A stretch of DNA of 64,000 bases from Patulibacter sp. SYSU D01012 (GTDB taxonomy: Bacteria > Actinomycetota > Thermoleophilia > Solirubrobacterales > Solirubrobacteraceae), in NCBI RefSeq assembly GCF_017916475.1, contig NZ_JAFMTB010000003.1, positions 470,009 through 534,008 of the forward strand. The letters are read 5' to 3'. The notes beneath the pieces were generated by a model. It was not told the origin of the DNA, did not search any database, and was given only the letters and a program-made list of their open reading frames with translations. Shown here piece after piece: positions 41,953 to 49,861 of this stretch (its first letter is position 1; every line of letters begins with the position of its first letter). Both the position numbers and the translations under genes were made by a program.

Positions 41953-42590
41953 CCGTCCTGGACGACCTGCGGGACGCCGGCGTCATCGCGACGCTGCGCG
42001 CGCCCTCCACCGCGGCCGCCCTGGGCGCCGTCGAGGCCCTGCTGGCCGGCGGCCTGCGCGCCGTCGAGGTGACGTACACGACCCCGAACGTCCCCGAGGT
42101 GCTGCGGGCGCTGAAGGAGCGTCACGGCGACGACGTGCTGCTCGGCGCCGGCACCCTGCTGGATCCGCACCAGGCCGCGGAGGCCGCCGAGGCCGGCGCG
42201 GAGTACCTGGTCTCGCCCGGCCTGGACGACGAGCTCGTCGCCGCGATGCGGGCCACGGGCACGGTGACGATGGGCGGCGCGATGACGCCGACCGAGGTCA
42301 TGCGCGCCCGCCGCCTGGGCGTCGACGTCGTGAAGCTCTTCCCCGGCGCGCTCGGCGGTCCCGCGCACCTGAAGGCGCTGCGGGCCCCGCTCCCCGACCT
42401 GGCGTACATGCCGACCGGCGGCGTCTCGGCCGACAACCTGCACGAGTGGTTCGCGGCCGGCGCGATCGCGGTGGGCGCGGGCGGCGAGCTGTGCCCCGCC
42501 GCGGCGCTGGCGTCGGGCGACTTCGACGCGGTCCGCGAGCGCGCCGAGCGGTTCGCCGCCGCCCTCGCCGCCTGCCGCGCGGGGGTCTGA
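41949..42590 (+). CDS. KDPG/KHG-type aldolase
   Basis: A 213-residue class I aldolase. Glu40 (R-A-V-E-V-T-Y-T-T-P) and the Schiff-base Lys129 (D-V-V-K-L-F-P-G) are in place. G-A-G-T-L near 67, S-P-G near 90 and M-P-T-G-G-V near 156 complete the family pattern. Such enzymes split 2-keto-3-deoxy sugar acids, usually phosphorylated, into pyruvate and an aldehyde. This suggests the operon ends in a 2-keto-3-deoxy acid. Overlaps the lactonase stop by ATGA. Confidence 0.92.
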   Translation: MTVLDDLRDAGVIATLRAPSTAAALGAVEALLAGGLRAVEVTYTTPNVPEVLRALKERHGDDVLLGAGTLLDPHQAAEAAEAGAEYLVSPGLDDELVAAMRATGTVTMGGAMTPTEVMRARRLGVDVVKLFPGALGGPAHLKALRAPLPDLAYMPTGGVSADNLHEWFAAGAIAVGAGGELCPAAALASGDFDAVRERAERFAAALAACRAGV

Positions 42591-42594
42591 CGCC

Positions 42595-43368
42595 GTGCTC
42601 TTCGACCGGCTGACGTCGGAGGAGGCCGCCGCGGCGCTCGCCGCGGGGCCGGTCGCGCTCCTGCCGCTCGGCGCGGTCGAGAACCACGGCGACCACCTGC
42701 CGCTGGGCACCGACAACGACCTGGCGTGGGGCGTCGCCCGCGCCGCCGAGACGCGCATCGACGGCGCGCTCGTCCTGCCGGCGATGCCGTACGGCCAGGC
42801 CTGGTCGACGGCGGGCTTCGCCGGCACGCTCAGCCTGTCCGTCGAGACGCTGACGGGCGTCCTGGTCGACCTGGGCGTCTCGCTGCGCCGGCAGGGCGTC
42901 GAGGTGCTCGCGATCGTCAACGGGCACATGGGCAACCTGGACGCGATGAAGCTCGCCGCGCGCCGCCTGCACGACGAGCACGACCTGACCGTCCTGACGC
43001 TGACCTACCCGGGCACGTCGGCCGTCCAGGCCGAGGTGCTCGAGGCCGAGCGCTGGCACGGGACGTACTTCCACGCGGACGAGATGGAGACGTCGCTCAT
43101 GCTGCACCTGGCGCCCGACCAGGTGCGGATGGAGCGCGCGCGGCCCAACTACCCCGAGCGTCCGCCGACGTTCGACGTGACGCCCACGCCGTGGGACCGG
43201 ATCTCCGACACCCCAGTGATCGGCGACCCGTGCGTGGCGACCGGCGCGAAGGGCGCGGCGATCGTCGACGCCGCCGTCGACGCGATCGCGGCGCTCGTCG
43301 CTCACGCGCGCCTGGACCGCGAGGCGCGGCGGGCGGGCGGGACGGAGCCGAGCGGGGACGCCGCGTGA
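42595..43368 (+). CDS. creatininase-family amidohydrolase
   Basis: A 257-residue protein of the creatininase superfamily. Metal-site motifs: L-P-L-G-A-V-E-N-H-G-D-H-L-P-L-G-T-D near 25-42, V-N-G-H-M-G-N near 107, and F-H-A-D-E-M-E-T-S near 160. Family members hydrolyse cyclic amides or peptide bonds in cofactor pathways; a role in sugar breakdown is less usual. GTG start 4 nt after the aldolase stop, GTGA overlap with the dehydrogenase. Its substrate in this pathway is unknown. Confidence 0.88.
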   Translation: MLFDRLTSEEAAAALAAGPVALLPLGAVENHGDHLPLGTDNDLAWGVARAAETRIDGALVLPAMPYGQAWSTAGFAGTLSLSVETLTGVLVDLGVSLRRQGVEVLAIVNGHMGNLDAMKLAARRLHDEHDLTVLTLTYPGTSAVQAEVLEAERWHGTYFHADEMETSLMLHLAPDQVRMERARPNYPERPPTFDVTPTPWDRISDTPVIGDPCVATGAKGAAIVDAAVDAIAALVAHARLDREARRAGGTEPSGDAA

Positions 43369-44462
43369 TCCGCGCGGCGTTCCTCGGCATCCGGCACCCG
43401 CACGTCCTCGTCCGCCTGGAGCTGCTGCGGGCGGCGGCGGACGTCGAGGTGGCCGGCTTCCACGAGCCCGACGCGGCGCTGGCGGAGCGGTTCGCCGCCG
43501 CGACCGGCCTGCACCGCTTCGCGAGCGTCGACGAGGCGCTCGACGCCGGCCTGGACCTGGCGGTCGTCGAGGGCCTGGACACCGAGGTGCCGGACGTCGC
43601 GCTGCACGCCGCGCCCCGGGTGCGGGCGCTCCTGCTCGAGAAGCCGGGCGCGCCGACGCTGCCCGAGATGGACCGGCTCGTCGCCGGCCTGACGGCGCTG
43701 CCCGTCGACGTGACGGTCGGCTACGAGCTGCACTTCGCCCCGGCCGTCGTCCGCGCGCGCGAGCTCGTCGCGACGGGCGTCCTGGGCCACGTCACCGCGG
43801 TGCGCGCGCACGGCGGCTGCCCGAACGGCTGCGGCGACGAGCTGTGGCAGAGCGTCCCCGGCGACCTGGGCGGCGTGCTCTTCACCGAGGGCTGCCACCT
43901 GCTCGAGATCCTGCTCGACCTGTTCGGCGCGCCCGACGGCGTGATCGGCACCGTCGCCCGGCTCGAGGGCGGCACCGAGGTGCGCTCGGACGTCGTCAAG
44001 CGCGACCTGCTCGACCCGCCGGCCCCCGGCGACGTCACCCGCGTCGGCGGCCTGATGTACGAGGACGTGGGCGCGGCGCTGCTGCGCTACCCCGACAAGC
44101 TCGTGACTCTGGACGTGACGGCCTGGGAGGCCGGCGACTGGGTCGAGCTGTGGCGGATCGACCTCGTCGGCACCCACGGCACGCTGTCCCTCTTCCCGCT
44201 CCCGGGCCGCGTCGAGCTGGACGTCCGCACGCCGGGCGCCGGCTTCGCGGTCGGCCGCACGGCGGAGGAGTGGGAGCACCCCGAGGGCGAGCCGACGCTC
44301 ACCGTCGACGCGGCGTACGAGGACGAGATGACGGCGATCCTCGACCGCCTGCGCGCCGGCGCCCCGCCCGAGCAGGAGAGCCTGCGGCTGGCGCACGACG
44401 TCGTGCGGGTGCTCGACGCGGCGTACCGCTCCGCCGCGGCGCCGGCGACCGCCTTGCATTGA
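43365..44462 (+). CDS. Gfo/Idh/MocA-family NAD(P)-dependent oxidoreductase
   Basis: A 365-residue dehydrogenase. N-terminal Rossmann fold with F-L-G-I-R-H-P-H at the dinucleotide loop, L-L-L-E-K-P-G near 85 with the conserved Lys, and a C-terminal alpha/beta domain containing G-G-V-L-F-T-E-G-C-H-L-L-E-I where His is the usual catalytic neighbour. It would oxidise a sugar hydroxyl to ketone or lactone. Last gene of the operon; its stop is followed by the 90-bp repeats. Confidence 0.9.
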   Translation: MIRAAFLGIRHPHVLVRLELLRAAADVEVAGFHEPDAALAERFAAATGLHRFASVDEALDAGLDLAVVEGLDTEVPDVALHAAPRVRALLLEKPGAPTLPEMDRLVAGLTALPVDVTVGYELHFAPAVVRARELVATGVLGHVTAVRAHGGCPNGCGDELWQSVPGDLGGVLFTEGCHLLEILLDLFGAPDGVIGTVARLEGGTEVRSDVVKRDLLDPPAPGDVTRVGGLMYEDVGAALLRYPDKLVTLDVTAWEAGDWVELWRIDLVGTHGTLSLFPLPGRVELDVRTPGAGFAVGRTAEEWEHPEGEPTLTVDAAYEDEMTAILDRLRAGAPPEQESLRLAHDVVRVLDAAYRSAAAPATALH

Positions 44463-44485
44463 GCTCGGCGGCGCGGCGGCGCGCC

Positions 44486-44690
44486 CACCGGGTCTCCCCG
44501 GCGCGATATGCGGGCGTGTCATCACCGATCACACGCGCGAATACGGGCGGTCGGGAGCACGCTGGCCCCGGCCCGGCCCGGCCCGGCCCGGCCCCGCGGT
44601 CACCGGGTCTCCTCGGCGCGATATGCGGGCGTGTCATCACCGATCACACGCCGGAATATCGGCCGTCGGGGACACGCTGGCCCCGGCCCG
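44486..44690. repeat. pair of 90-bp direct repeats with internal dyads
   Basis: Copy 1 is 44486-44575 and copy 2 is 44601-44690, both 90 bp, differing at roughly ten positions. Each holds GCGTGT ... ACACGC (about 44515-44537 and 44630-44652), a dyad with an inner ATC/GAT pair, after an ATAT-containing GCGCGATATGCGG. Between the copies is a run of CCCGG repeats. The pair occupies the 273-nt gap between convergent operons and holds no credible gene. Confidence 0.8.
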
Positions 44691-44735
44691 TCCCCGCGGC
44701 GGTACCGCGCCCGGCACGTCCGACCCGGCCTCCCC

Positions 44736-46466
44736 CTAGTAGTCCGCCCAGCCCTTGCGCGTGTAGTCGAGGATCCGCGGGCGGTCGAGCGTCGTCGGCT
44801 GCACCCGCCGCGGGCCGCGGTCGGCGGGGAACGTGCCGGCGGCCCGCAGGGTGGCGGCGTCGAGGAAGCGTCGGCCGGGGGAGGGGCGCGGGCCCAGCGT
44901 GAGCGGGGGCGCGCCGTCGCGGGCCGGGGCGGCGACCCAGAAGCCCCAGTCGCCGAAGGTCGGCACGTCCACGTGGTACGGCCGGCCCGACCAGCCCGCC
45001 AGGCGCAGCGTCGCGCCGACGGACCAGAAGGCGTCGGCGGCGAAGTACGGCGATCCGGACTGGACGACCGCCAGGCCGCCCGGGGCGAGCACGCGGGTGC
45101 GGATCATCCCGTACAGCTCGGCGCTGTACAGGCGGGCCAGGCCCTGGTCGTCGGGGTCCGGGAAGTCGACGACCACGACGTCGTAGCGGTCGTCCGCCGG
45201 GGCGTCCTCGTGGTCGCGCACCCAGTTGAACGCGTCGGCGTTCGTCACGCGGACCCGGCGGTCGTCGAGGGCCCCCGCGTTCAGGCGGCGCAGGCGCGGG
45301 TCCTCGCGCGCCAGGCGGGTCATCGCCGGGTCCAGGTCGACCAGCCGCACCGCGCCGACCGACGCGTGCCGCAGGACCTCGCGCACCGCCATCCCGTCGC
45401 CGCCGCCCAGCACCAGGACGCGCAGCCCGCCGCCGGCCGCGCCCGCCGGACGCGCCGCCTCCGCCGCGCCCAGCACCGGGTGGACGAGGGCCTCGTGGTA
45501 GCGGTACTCGTCGCGGCTGGACAGCTGCAGGTCGCCGTTGAGGTACAGCCGCACGTCGGGCCGACCCCCCAGCGTGAAGCCCTCCGTCAGGTCGATCTCC
45601 TGGTACGCCGTGCGCTCGGAGTGGACGATCGGGTCGTCGTAGAGCTGCTGGCGCGCCGACACCTCGAAGCGCCCCGCGTACGCCAGGCCGAGCGCGACGA
45701 GGACCGCCCCGAGCGCCAGCACGGCCACGGCGCCCAGGCGCGTGCGCCGCGAGAGGTCGGCGCGGAAGACGACGAAGACGATGAGCGCCGCGCACAGCAG
45801 GTTCAGCAGCCCGGCGGCCAGCGCGCCGCGCAGCTGGCCGAGCAGCGGCAGCAGCAGGAACGGGAAGGCCAGGCCGCCGACGAGCGATCCGACGTAGTCC
45901 GCGGCGGTCAGGTCGGCCAGCGCCCGCGCCGCGGCCTGCCGCCGGATCCGCTGCAGCAGCTCCATCAGCAGCGGCAGCTCGGCGCCGACGAGGCCGCCGC
46001 ACAGCAGCGACACGACGACGACCGCGGGGGTGTAGACCCCGGCGTACGCGAACGCCGCGTAGCAGGCGAGGACGCAGAAGCCGCCGACGACCGCCACGCC
46101 CGTCTCGACCGCCACGAACGCCGGCAGGGGCCGGCCGAGCAGCGGCTTGGCCGCCAGGGCGCCCAGGCCGAGCGCGAAGACGAACAGCGAGACGACGAGC
46201 GACGTCTGGGTGACGGACGCGCCGACGAGGACGCCGCCGAGCGCGACGAGCGCCAGCTCGTAGACCAGGGCGCACGCCGCGCACGCCCCCGCGGCGAGCA
46301 GCAGCAGGGCGCGCAGCGGGCGGCGGCCGCCCGCGTAGGGCGCGGCCTCGTCGGCCGCCACGCCCGGCCCGCCGGCGTCGGTCGCCGGTCCGCCGGGATC
46401 GTCGACCGCGGCCGCCCCGCCGCCCGCGCCCGGGGCCGCGCCGCTCGCGGCGGCGCCGTCGCTCAC
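44736..46466 (-). CDS. membrane-fused polyamine aminopropyltransferase (spermidine synthase-like)
   Basis: A 576-residue protein. After about 45 Gly/Ala-rich residues come about eight transmembrane helices, to about residue 265. A soluble methyltransferase-fold domain follows with the spermidine synthase blocks: Q-L-Y-D-D-P near 275, L-Y-L-N-G-D-L-Q-L-S-S-x-D-E-Y-R-Y-H-E near 310, V-L-V-L-G-G-G-D-G-M near 355, L-V-D-L-D-P and V-V-V-D-F-P-D-P-D near 440. It should transfer an aminopropyl group from decarboxylated SAM to an acceptor at the membrane. GTG start overlaps the DUF350 stop. Last gene of a seven-gene operon; no SAM decarboxylase gene is in view. Confidence 0.88.
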   Translation of the reverse strand: MSDGAAASGAAPGAGGGAAAVDDPGGPATDAGGPGVAADEAAPYAGGRRPLRALLLLAAGACAACALVYELALVALGGVLVGASVTQTSLVVSLFVFALGLGALAAKPLLGRPLPAFVAVETGVAVVGGFCVLACYAAFAYAGVYTPAVVVVSLLCGGLVGAELPLLMELLQRIRRQAAARALADLTAADYVGSLVGGLAFPFLLLPLLGQLRGALAAGLLNLLCAALIVFVVFRADLSRRTRLGAVAVLALGAVLVALGLAYAGRFEVSARQQLYDDPIVHSERTAYQEIDLTEGFTLGGRPDVRLYLNGDLQLSSRDEYRYHEALVHPVLGAAEAARPAGAAGGGLRVLVLGGGDGMAVREVLRHASVGAVRLVDLDPAMTRLAREDPRLRRLNAGALDDRRVRVTNADAFNWVRDHEDAPADDRYDVVVVDFPDPDDQGLARLYSAELYGMIRTRVLAPGGLAVVQSGSPYFAADAFWSVGATLRLAGWSGRPYHVDVPTFGDWGFWVAAPARDGAPPLTLGPRPSPGRRFLDAATLRAAGTFPADRGPRRVQPTTLDRPRILDYTRKGWADY

Positions 46467-46897
46467 GAGATCGACGCGGCCACCACGGCCCCGACCGCCA
46501 GATGCGTCACCACGGTGATCCACACGGCGGGATGATGCTCGTCGTGGGCGACCATCGCGCCCAGGTCGCCGGGCGTGAGCGCGTCGACGACCTTGAAGAC
46601 CAGGCCGATCAGGATCACGCCGAGCAGGCCGTAGCCGAACGCGTCGACCAGGCCCTTGCCCAGGTCGTCGCTCGAGGTGAGGATGGCCACGACGACGGTC
46701 GTCGCGTTCGCGACCAGCCCGGACGCAAGGACGGCCGTCAGGTCCTTGTTGCGGTCCTGCCAGATCTGGTGGCGCAGGTTGCCCGGCGTCGCCAGGTCGA
46801 CCATGAGGAACCCGGCGAGCAGGACGACGAGGCCGACGACGGAGTAGGCGGCCGCCGATCCGATGCCGGTCAGGAGGTCGTTGAGGTGGTCGGTCAT
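46463..46897 (-). CDS. DUF350 membrane protein
   Basis: A 144-residue protein with four hydrophobic helices (near 12-32, 52-72, 85-105, 120-142). S-V-V-G-L-V-V-L-L-A-G-F-L-M-V-D-L-A-T-P-G in helix 1 and G-L-V-A-N-A-T-T-V-V-V in helix 2 fit DUF350 (YjfL-like). From memory, DUF350 genes recur beside polyamine or glutathionylspermidine synthase-like genes. ATGA overlap upstream and GTGA overlap with the aminopropyltransferase. Confidence 0.82.
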   Translation of the reverse strand: MTDHLNDLLTGIGSAAAYSVVGLVVLLAGFLMVDLATPGNLRHQIWQDRNKDLTAVLASGLVANATTVVVAILTSSDDLGKGLVDAFGYGLLGVILIGLVFKVVDALTPGDLGAMVAHDEHHPAVWITVVTHLAVGAVVAASIS

Positions 46898-47745
46898 CGG
46901 GGCTCGGTCGGCTCGGTCTTCGGGGTCTTCGGGCGGGGGGAGGAGGGGTCGCCGTAGTGGCGGCGGGCGCGCCAGCCGCCCCAGGCGACGAGCAGCGCGA
47001 GCACGAGGACGACGCCGGAGACGAGGACGGTCACGCCGTGCGCGCGCATCCAGTCGCCGCCGGGCGAGCCGGTCAGCCGGTCGCCGTTCGGGGCGGCCGC
47101 GGCGGTCGTCGCCTCCTCGGCGGGGTCGGCGTCGTCGAGCAGCAGCGGCAGCGCGGCGGCGAGGTTGCGCAGCGCCAGGTCGTCGTCGTCGCCGAGCAGC
47201 GCGCCGTCGTCGACGCCGGTGAGGTCCTTCAGCGCGGCGGTCGACCCGGCGGGGCGCGCCCCGTCCAGGCCGCTGGCGGTCACGTAGTACGACGCCGAGT
47301 CCTCGCTCTCGCTCGAGCTGCTCGTGTAGCGCAGGCTGACGTCCAGCCGCAGCCGGCCGCGGGGGCACGACGACGGCGGCATCTCGTCGACGGCGACGTT
47401 CGGCCCGCCGCTGGAGAGCGACTCGGTGCCGCCGGCTGTTCCCGAGCCCGACAGGCGCAGCTCGTAGCCGAAGCAGACGCCCGTCTCGGACGTCGCGTCC
47501 GCCAGGCTCTGGGCCAGCTCGACGCGGTCGCCGGCGTCCAGCAGCAGCCCCCTGCCCGCCTGCTCGGCGGTGAGCTGCGGCGTCGTGGCGGTCGTCCCGG
47601 TCGTCGTCGCGCCGGGCGCGGTCGCGGCGCTCCCGGGCACCGTCGCCGCCGGCACGGTCGCGGTGACGCCCTGGGCGGCCGCGGACGGCGCGCCGGCGGC
47701 CAGCGCGAGCAGCGCGCCGACGAGCGCCAGGCGCGGGCGGCTCAC
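46894..47745 (-). CDS. secreted/membrane-anchored protein, unassigned
   Basis: A 283-residue protein with a signal peptide (A-L-V-G-A-L-L-A-L-A-A-G-A-P-S-A-A-A-Q), a Thr/Ala-rich stalk, and an extracytoplasmic domain. The domain has two Cys, G-D-R-V-E-L-A-Q-S-L-A-D-A, and an acidic stretch D-D-G-A-L-L-G-D-D-D-D-L. One transmembrane helix near 240-260 is followed by a short basic cytoplasmic tail. I do not recognise the family. It overlaps both neighbours by 4 bp, so it is an integral part of the DUF350/aminopropyltransferase operon. Confidence 0.75.
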   Translation of the reverse strand: MSRPRLALVGALLALAAGAPSAAAQGVTATVPAATVPGSAATAPGATTTGTTATTPQLTAEQAGRGLLLDAGDRVELAQSLADATSETGVCFGYELRLSGSGTAGGTESLSSGGPNVAVDEMPPSSCPRGRLRLDVSLRYTSSSSESEDSASYYVTASGLDGARPAGSTAALKDLTGVDDGALLGDDDDLALRNLAAALPLLLDDADPAEEATTAAAAPNGDRLTGSPGGDWMRAHGVTVLVSGVVLVLALLVAWGGWRARRHYGDPSSPRPKTPKTEPTEPR

Positions 47746-48179
47746 TTGCCGCTCCCCGGTCCGCCGCCGCGGAAGCCCTCGCCGCGGCCGGAGTACGTGC
47801 CGAACCAGCCGCCGACGTACGGGTACCAGTGCGCATAGCCGCGTTCGGCGTCGTCGACCGTGATGTCGCTGCCGCCGCCGGTGCGCGGCCGGACCGCGAC
47901 CAGGTCGTCGCGGTAGCGCAGGAAGACGCCGCCCGGGTCGGTCAGGCGGTCGGCGGGCTTCCACTTGCTCGTGATGTCCTTCGTCACCTTCGCGACGCCG
48001 TCCCGCGAGCGGTACGTGTCCGTCCCGTTGCGCGAGGAGACCTTCGTGTAGTGGTCCTTCACGTAGCCGCGGACGGAGCCGCCGCAGGAGGCGAGGCCGC
48101 CGACGAGGACGACGAGCGCGATGACCGCGACGAGCGCGGCCCCGCCGAACGTGGCGGTCGACTTCTGGCGGGGCGTCAC
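47742..48179 (-). CDS. DUF4247-like lipoprotein or membrane protein
   Basis: A 145-residue protein. An N-terminal helix ends in G-G-L-A-S-C-G-G, so it is either a lipoprotein (Cys at about 32) or membrane anchored. The outside domain has S-R-D-G-V-A-K-V-T-K-D-I-T-S-K-W-K-P-A-D-R, F-L-R-Y-R-D-D-L-V-A-V and a Gly-rich end, consistent with DUF4247. GTG start overlaps the DUF2617 stop; its stop overlaps the next GTG. Confidence 0.75.
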   Translation of the reverse strand: MTPRQKSTATFGGAALVAVIALVVLVGGLASCGGSVRGYVKDHYTKVSSRNGTDTYRSRDGVAKVTKDITSKWKPADRLTDPGGVFLRYRDDLVAVRPRTGGGSDITVDDAERGYAHWYPYVGGWFGTYSGRGEGFRGGGPGSGK

Positions 48180-48706
48180 CGGGCGGCCTCCGGGAGCGGG
48201 GCGACCGTCGTCCGGGTGCGGACGACCTCGTGGCGCTCGGGGTACAGGTGCCAGGTCTCCCAGCCGGCGCCGCCCGGGACGGGCAGCGTGCGCAGGGCCG
48301 TCGCGGCGCCGGGCGCGCCGGGGAACGCGGCGAACAGCGCGCCGTCGTGGCCGGCCAGCTCGGCCCGCAGGTCGTCGGCGAGCGTCGCGACCGCCGCGGC
48401 GGTCGTCGTCTCGACGTCGGCGGCGAAGCGGTACTCCAGCCCGTCGCGCACCAGCCGGGCGGGTGCGGCGGCGAGCGCGCGGCCGTCGGGCGCGCCGCAC
48501 GCGACGACCTCGGTCAGGCGGGCGCCGCCGGCGAACGTCAGCTCGACGGCGTGCGAGGCCCCGAGGACGTGCAGGCGCGCGCTGGCGGCGCCGCCGGGGA
48601 CGTCGATCGCGGCCAGGCCGGCCGGGGCGACCGTGCCGGGCAGCAGCGCCCAGGCCAGGTCCTCCGCCGCCGCGTCGACGAACGGGACGTCGAGACGCAG
48701 GTCCAC
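48176..48706 (-). CDS. DUF2617 family protein
   Basis: A 176-residue soluble protein. L-R-L-D-V-P-F-V-D-A near the start, A-R-L-H-V-L-G-A-S-H-A-V-E-L near 45, Y-R-F-A-A-D-V-E near 93, G-W-E-T-W-H-L-Y-P near 150 and V-V-R-T-R-T-T at the end match the actinobacterial DUF2617 family, whose function is not established. GTG start 2 nt after the stop of the coiled-coil gene; GTGA overlap with the DUF4247 gene. Confidence 0.8.
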   Translation of the reverse strand: MDLRLDVPFVDAAAEDLAWALLPGTVAPAGLAAIDVPGGAASARLHVLGASHAVELTFAGGARLTEVVACGAPDGRALAAAPARLVRDGLEYRFAADVETTTAAAVATLADDLRAELAGHDGALFAAFPGAPGAATALRTLPVPGGAGWETWHLYPERHEVVRTRTTVAPLPEAAR

Positions 48707-48708
48707 GG

Positions 48709-49086
48709 TCAGCCGGTCCCGGAGATCCCGTCGGAGGGCTCGCCGGGGGCCGGGGGCTCCTCGCCCTCGGCCGTCGCGTGGTCGGCGCGCAGCGCCTCGT
48801 ACGCCACCTCGGCCCGGTGCGCCAGGTCGCGCAGCTGCGCGATCCGGGCCTCCAGGTCGGTGGCGCGCGCCTCGTGCAGCGCGGCCGAGTCGGTCAGCTC
48901 CTCGCGGCCGGGCGCCTCCGCCCGCTGCCGCAGCCGGGCGGCCTCCTGGAGCGCCTTCGCGCGCACGGTGACGAGCGCGGCGACCGACTCGCGGGCGGCG
49001 TCGAGCGCGGCCTTCGCGGACGCGATCGCGTCGCGCTCGCCGGCGTCGTCGTCCGGCGTCGGATCGACGCGGTCCACGGGGCTCAC
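48709..49086 (-). CDS. small coiled-coil protein in the DUF4178/DUF2617 operon
   Basis: A 125-residue acidic protein. About residues 15-100 form long Ala/Glu/Arg-rich helices with heptad character (A-A-R-E-S-V-A-A-L-V-T-V-R-A-K-A-L-Q-E, then A-T-D-L-E-A-R-I-A-Q-L-R-D-L); the tail is Pro/Glu-rich. No family recognised. It might play the role of the PspA-like coiled-coil partner found with some DUF350 genes, but this is a guess. Overlaps the DUF4178 stop by GTGA. Confidence 0.7.
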   Translation of the reverse strand: MSPVDRVDPTPDDDAGERDAIASAKAALDAARESVAALVTVRAKALQEAARLRQRAEAPGREELTDSAALHEARATDLEARIAQLRDLAHRAEVAYEALRADHATAEGEEPPAPGEPSDGISGTG

Positions 49087-49700
49087 GCGACGCCCCCGGC
49101 GCTGCGGCCGGCCGGGTACACGTCGAGCAGGTGGGCCTCGATCTCGGTGCCGGTCGAGACCTCCCACGACCCGTCCGTCGACCAGCGCTCGAAGGCGAGC
49201 AGCGCGTCGCCGTCCTTGTAGTCGGCGTACCAGGCGCGGCCGGACGCCGGCAGGCCCGTCGTGCCGGTCGCGGTGAAGGTCGCGCGGCCCGACTCGACCT
49301 TGCGGTAGGTGCGGCCCTCGAACGGCACGCTGCTCGCGCCGGGCTCCAGGCCGCCGGGCTCGTCGACCGCGCGCCACAGGGCGACCTCGGTGCCGTCGGA
49401 GACGTCCACGGAGAGCCACGTGCGCTCGTCGCCGCCGGCGTCCAGGTGGTACTCCGTCCAGACGTAGCCGTCCTCGTCGAAGCGCACCTCGCCCCGGACG
49501 ACGTAGTCGTGGCCGCCGTGCGAGACGACGGCGCCGATGCCCAGGCCGTCGAGCGGCCCGCCCGGGCCCTCGGCCAACGGGTCGACCGGGCCGGGCAGCG
49601 CGCCGCCCGGCGGGGTCGCGCCGGCCCGCCGGCGCGACCAGACGACGCCGAGTCCCACGCCGATCGCGACGAGGACCACGATGACCACCACGGTGCCCAT
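49083..49700 (-). CDS. membrane-anchored DUF4178 protein
   Basis: A 205-residue protein: an N-terminal transmembrane helix (V-V-V-I-V-V-L-V-A-I-G-V-G-L-G-V-V), a Pro/Gly linker, and a DUF4178 domain from about 53 (L-G-I-G-A-V-V-S-H-G-G-H-D-Y-V-V-R-G). It includes W-T-E-Y-H-L, W-L-S-V-D-V and E-A-H-L-L-D-V-Y-P-A. Paralogous to the gene at 33162-33848. First gene of the seven-gene operon ending in the aminopropyltransferase; ATG start. Confidence 0.8.
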   Translation of the reverse strand: MGTVVVIVVLVAIGVGLGVVWSRRRAGATPPGGALPGPVDPLAEGPGGPLDGLGIGAVVSHGGHDYVVRGEVRFDEDGYVWTEYHLDAGGDERTWLSVDVSDGTEVALWRAVDEPGGLEPGASSVPFEGRTYRKVESGRATFTATGTTGLPASGRAWYADYKDGDALLAFERWSTDGSWEVSTGTEIEAHLLDVYPAGRSAGGVA

Positions 49701-49803
49701 GGGCGGCACCCTAGCGGGAGGGCGCCAGCTCCGCGACCCGCGTCCCGCCCGGTCTACGCCGTCGAGCGACGGCGCCGCCGCGGGGGCATCCTCGCGCTTT
49801 GCA

Positions 49804-49833
49804 GGGGGTGTTCTGCCGTCCGGCGGCACCCCC
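49804..49833. repeat. imperfect inverted repeat upstream of the DEAH helicase gene
   Basis: GGGGGTG (49804-49810) and CACCCCC (49827-49833) flank a smaller GCCG/CGGC pair, in the divergent gap between the DUF4178 gene and the helicase. It could be an operator or an RNA hairpin in the leader. Confidence 0.4.
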
Positions 49834-49861
49834 AACATCCCTCGTCGCCGTGTCCGCGTCG

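Noticed and set aside
44566-44595. CCCGG microsatellite-like run as a functional element
   Set aside because: Short low-complexity sequence expected at this G+C; kept only as part of the repeat description.
44299-44640. Minus-strand frame across the 90-bp repeats
   Set aside because: It runs through the repeat and antisense of the dehydrogenase; the two repeat copies produce near-identical peptides starting M-M-T-R-P-H-I-A-P, which is a repeat effect, not a gene family.
44486-44690. CRISPR array
   Set aside because: Only two long units with a single short low-complexity spacer and no cas genes.
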